Source of the DNA: an uncultured cyanobacterium
GTDB taxonomy: Bacteria > Cyanobacteriota > Vampirovibrionia > Gastranaerophilales > Gastranaerophilaceae
Direction of reading: 5' to 3'
NCBI GenBank assembly: GCA_902495705.1
Contig: CABUXT010000004.1
Span: forward strand, 1-64,000
DNA length: 64,000 nucleotides
Part shown: positions 63,084 through 64,000 of the stretch, one piece after another
Position numbering within the stretch: position 1 is the first letter of the stretch
Layout: every line of letters starts with the position of its first letter
Notes under the pieces: model-generated
Told to the model about the DNA's origin: nothing
Database searches by the model: none
Seen by the model: only the letters and a program-made list of their open reading frames with translations
Program-made: the position numbers and the translations under genes

Positions 63084-64000
63084 ATGACTTGTAACGAAAA
63101 TATAAGAAATATCGCGATTATTGCCCACGTTGACCACGGTAAAACTACTTTGGTTGACTGCTTGCTAAAGCAAGCCGGCGTTTTTCGTGAAAACCAACAC
63201 GTAGAAGAACGTGTATTAGACAGTAATGATTTGGAAAGAGAACGTGGTATCACAATTCTTTCTAAAAACATTTCAATTGATTATAAAGGTACAAAAATCA
63301 ACGTAGTAGATACCCCTGGTCACGCCGACTTCGGTGGGGAAGTTGAACGAGTTTTGGGCATGGTTGATGGTGCATTATTAATTGTCGATGCAGCAGAAGG
63401 TCCAATGCCTCAAACAAGATTTGTATTGTCAAAAGCTCTTGAACTTGGTCTAAAAATTATTGTTGTAATTAACAAAATTGATAAACCTGCAGCTGAACCA
63501 TTAACAGCTTTAGACAAGGTTTTTGACCTATTTACAGAATTAACTGACAGAGAAGATTTAATTGACTTTCCTTTCATTTTTGCAAGCAGTTTGAACGGAT
63601 TTGCAATCAAAGACCTTGAAGACGAAAGAAAAGATATGGTACCTCTACTTGATAGCATTATTGAAAACATCAAAGCTCCTGAAGGGGATGAAAACGAACC
63701 ATTCCAATTCAGAGCAACAACACTTGATTATAACGAATACGTTGGTAGAATCGTTATCGGCAGAATTGCACACGGCAAAATCAATTCTCAAGACCAAGTT
63801 TGTGTAATCCATGCAGACGGAAGTCAAGAAAGAGGAAAAGTTGTTAAATTATTTGGGTTCAAAGACTTAGGCAGAGTTGAAATCGAAAGCGCATCAGCAG
63901 GTGATATCGTAGGTATTGCAGGTTTTGCAGATATCCAAATCGGTGAAACAATTTGTGACCCTGTTAATCCAAAAGCTCTTCCGCTTATCAAAGTTGACGA
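63084..64000 (+). CDS. typA: Translational GTPase TypA/BipA, 5' part
   Basis: About 305 residues are visible before the window ends. The P-loop is AHVDHGKTTL (near 14-23), switch II DTPGHADFGGEVE, and the guanine-specificity motifs NKID and SSLNG. The domain-II start (FRATTLDYNEYVGRIVIGRI) fits TypA/BipA, a ribosome-associated GTPase of assembly and stress. The ATG at 63084, with AGGGA before it, is preferred; an in-frame ATG at 63066 would add six residues. Confidence 0.93.
   Translation, partial: MTCNENIRNIAIIAHVDHGKTTLVDCLLKQAGVFRENQHVEERVLDSNDLERERGITILSKNISIDYKGTKINVVDTPGHADFGGEVERVLGMVDGALLIVDAAEGPMPQTRFVLSKALELGLKIIVVINKIDKPAAEPLTALDKVFDLFTELTDREDLIDFPFIFASSLNGFAIKDLEDERKDMVPLLDSIIENIKAPEGDENEPFQFRATTLDYNEYVGRIVIGRIAHGKINSQDQVCVIHADGSQERGKVVKLFGFKDLGRVEIESASAGDIVGIAGFADIQIGETICDPVNPKALPLIKVD

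Overview
The window is AT-rich, gene-dense bacterial chromosome. It is probably from a gut non-photosynthetic relative of cyanobacteria (Vampirovibrionia/Melainabacteria, order Gastranaerophilales). The grounds are prepilin leaders of the KKA|FTLAEVLIT type, a fused TIGR03960/TIGR03936 radical-SAM protein directly upstream of an RNase E/G gene, a DUF3326 gene of cyanobacterial type, a Gram-negative envelope (TolC/AcrB efflux, meso-DAP-type MurE) and a flagellar gene trio. This placement rests on recognised family patterns, not on a search. I see no rRNA, CRISPR array, integrase, transposase or phage structural block.

Layout. 1-1.4 kb: degenerate GC-richer repeats, yajQ and a small Lys/Gly-rich protein. 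1.5-8.7 kb: a co-directional run with two small unknown proteins, the radical SAM protein, RNase E/G, two small membrane proteins (one prepilin-like) and the two-subunit Fe-S serine dehydratase (sdaAB, sdaAA). 9-11 kb: an AAA+ ATPase on the minus strand and tRNA-Arg(ACG). 11-16 kb: a wall patch with two amidases, murI and a DUF3326 gene. 16.2-23.4 kb: a tight operon of an FtsI-type PBP, murE, a short NagA-like deacetylase, ilvD, uppS and rdgB. 23.6-29.4 kb: a complete RND efflux operon bracketed by an inverted pair of 40-nt repeats. 29.5-38.5 kb: redox enzymes, a prepilin, an HTH protein, an MnmC-like methyltransferase with a large insertion, thrB, a ferredoxin and several small lineage-specific proteins. 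38.6-46.6 kb: sugar metabolism (glmS, a short GH38 mannosidase, an orphan sugar ABC permease, phosphomannomutase, rpiB) with rsfS. 46.7-49 kb: flagellar fliJ, fliK-like and hook/rod genes. 49-53 kb: rpsA and valS. 53.2-60.7 kb: three large surface proteins around metK. 60.8-64 kb: an MFS exporter, a helical-repeat protein and the start of typA.

The most unusual content is the trio of surface proteins. Each joins a type IV prepilin leader and N-terminal helix, a shared short module, a YadA/hyaluronate-lyase-like head of repeated GYNA/NTAIG turns (weak in the third protein) and a C-terminal Peptidase_S74 self-cleaving chaperone with the Ser-Asp...Lys signature intact, ending in a coiled coil. 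They look like pilus- or pseudopilus-anchored fibres that borrow the phage tail-spike maturation domain. The two-gene operon has a consensus promoter whose start region is covered by an 11-bp-arm perfect inverted repeat.

Other regulatory observations are a possible H-type pseudoknot in front of metK, a 15-bp inverted repeat containing the start codon of a CoA-disulfide-reductase-like gene, two genes with a -10 box six bases before the start codon (possible leaderless mRNAs), and a dispersed hairpin repeat whose copies show compensatory changes. Two sub-60-residue genes (38329-38496 minus; 29999-30139 plus) are proposed.
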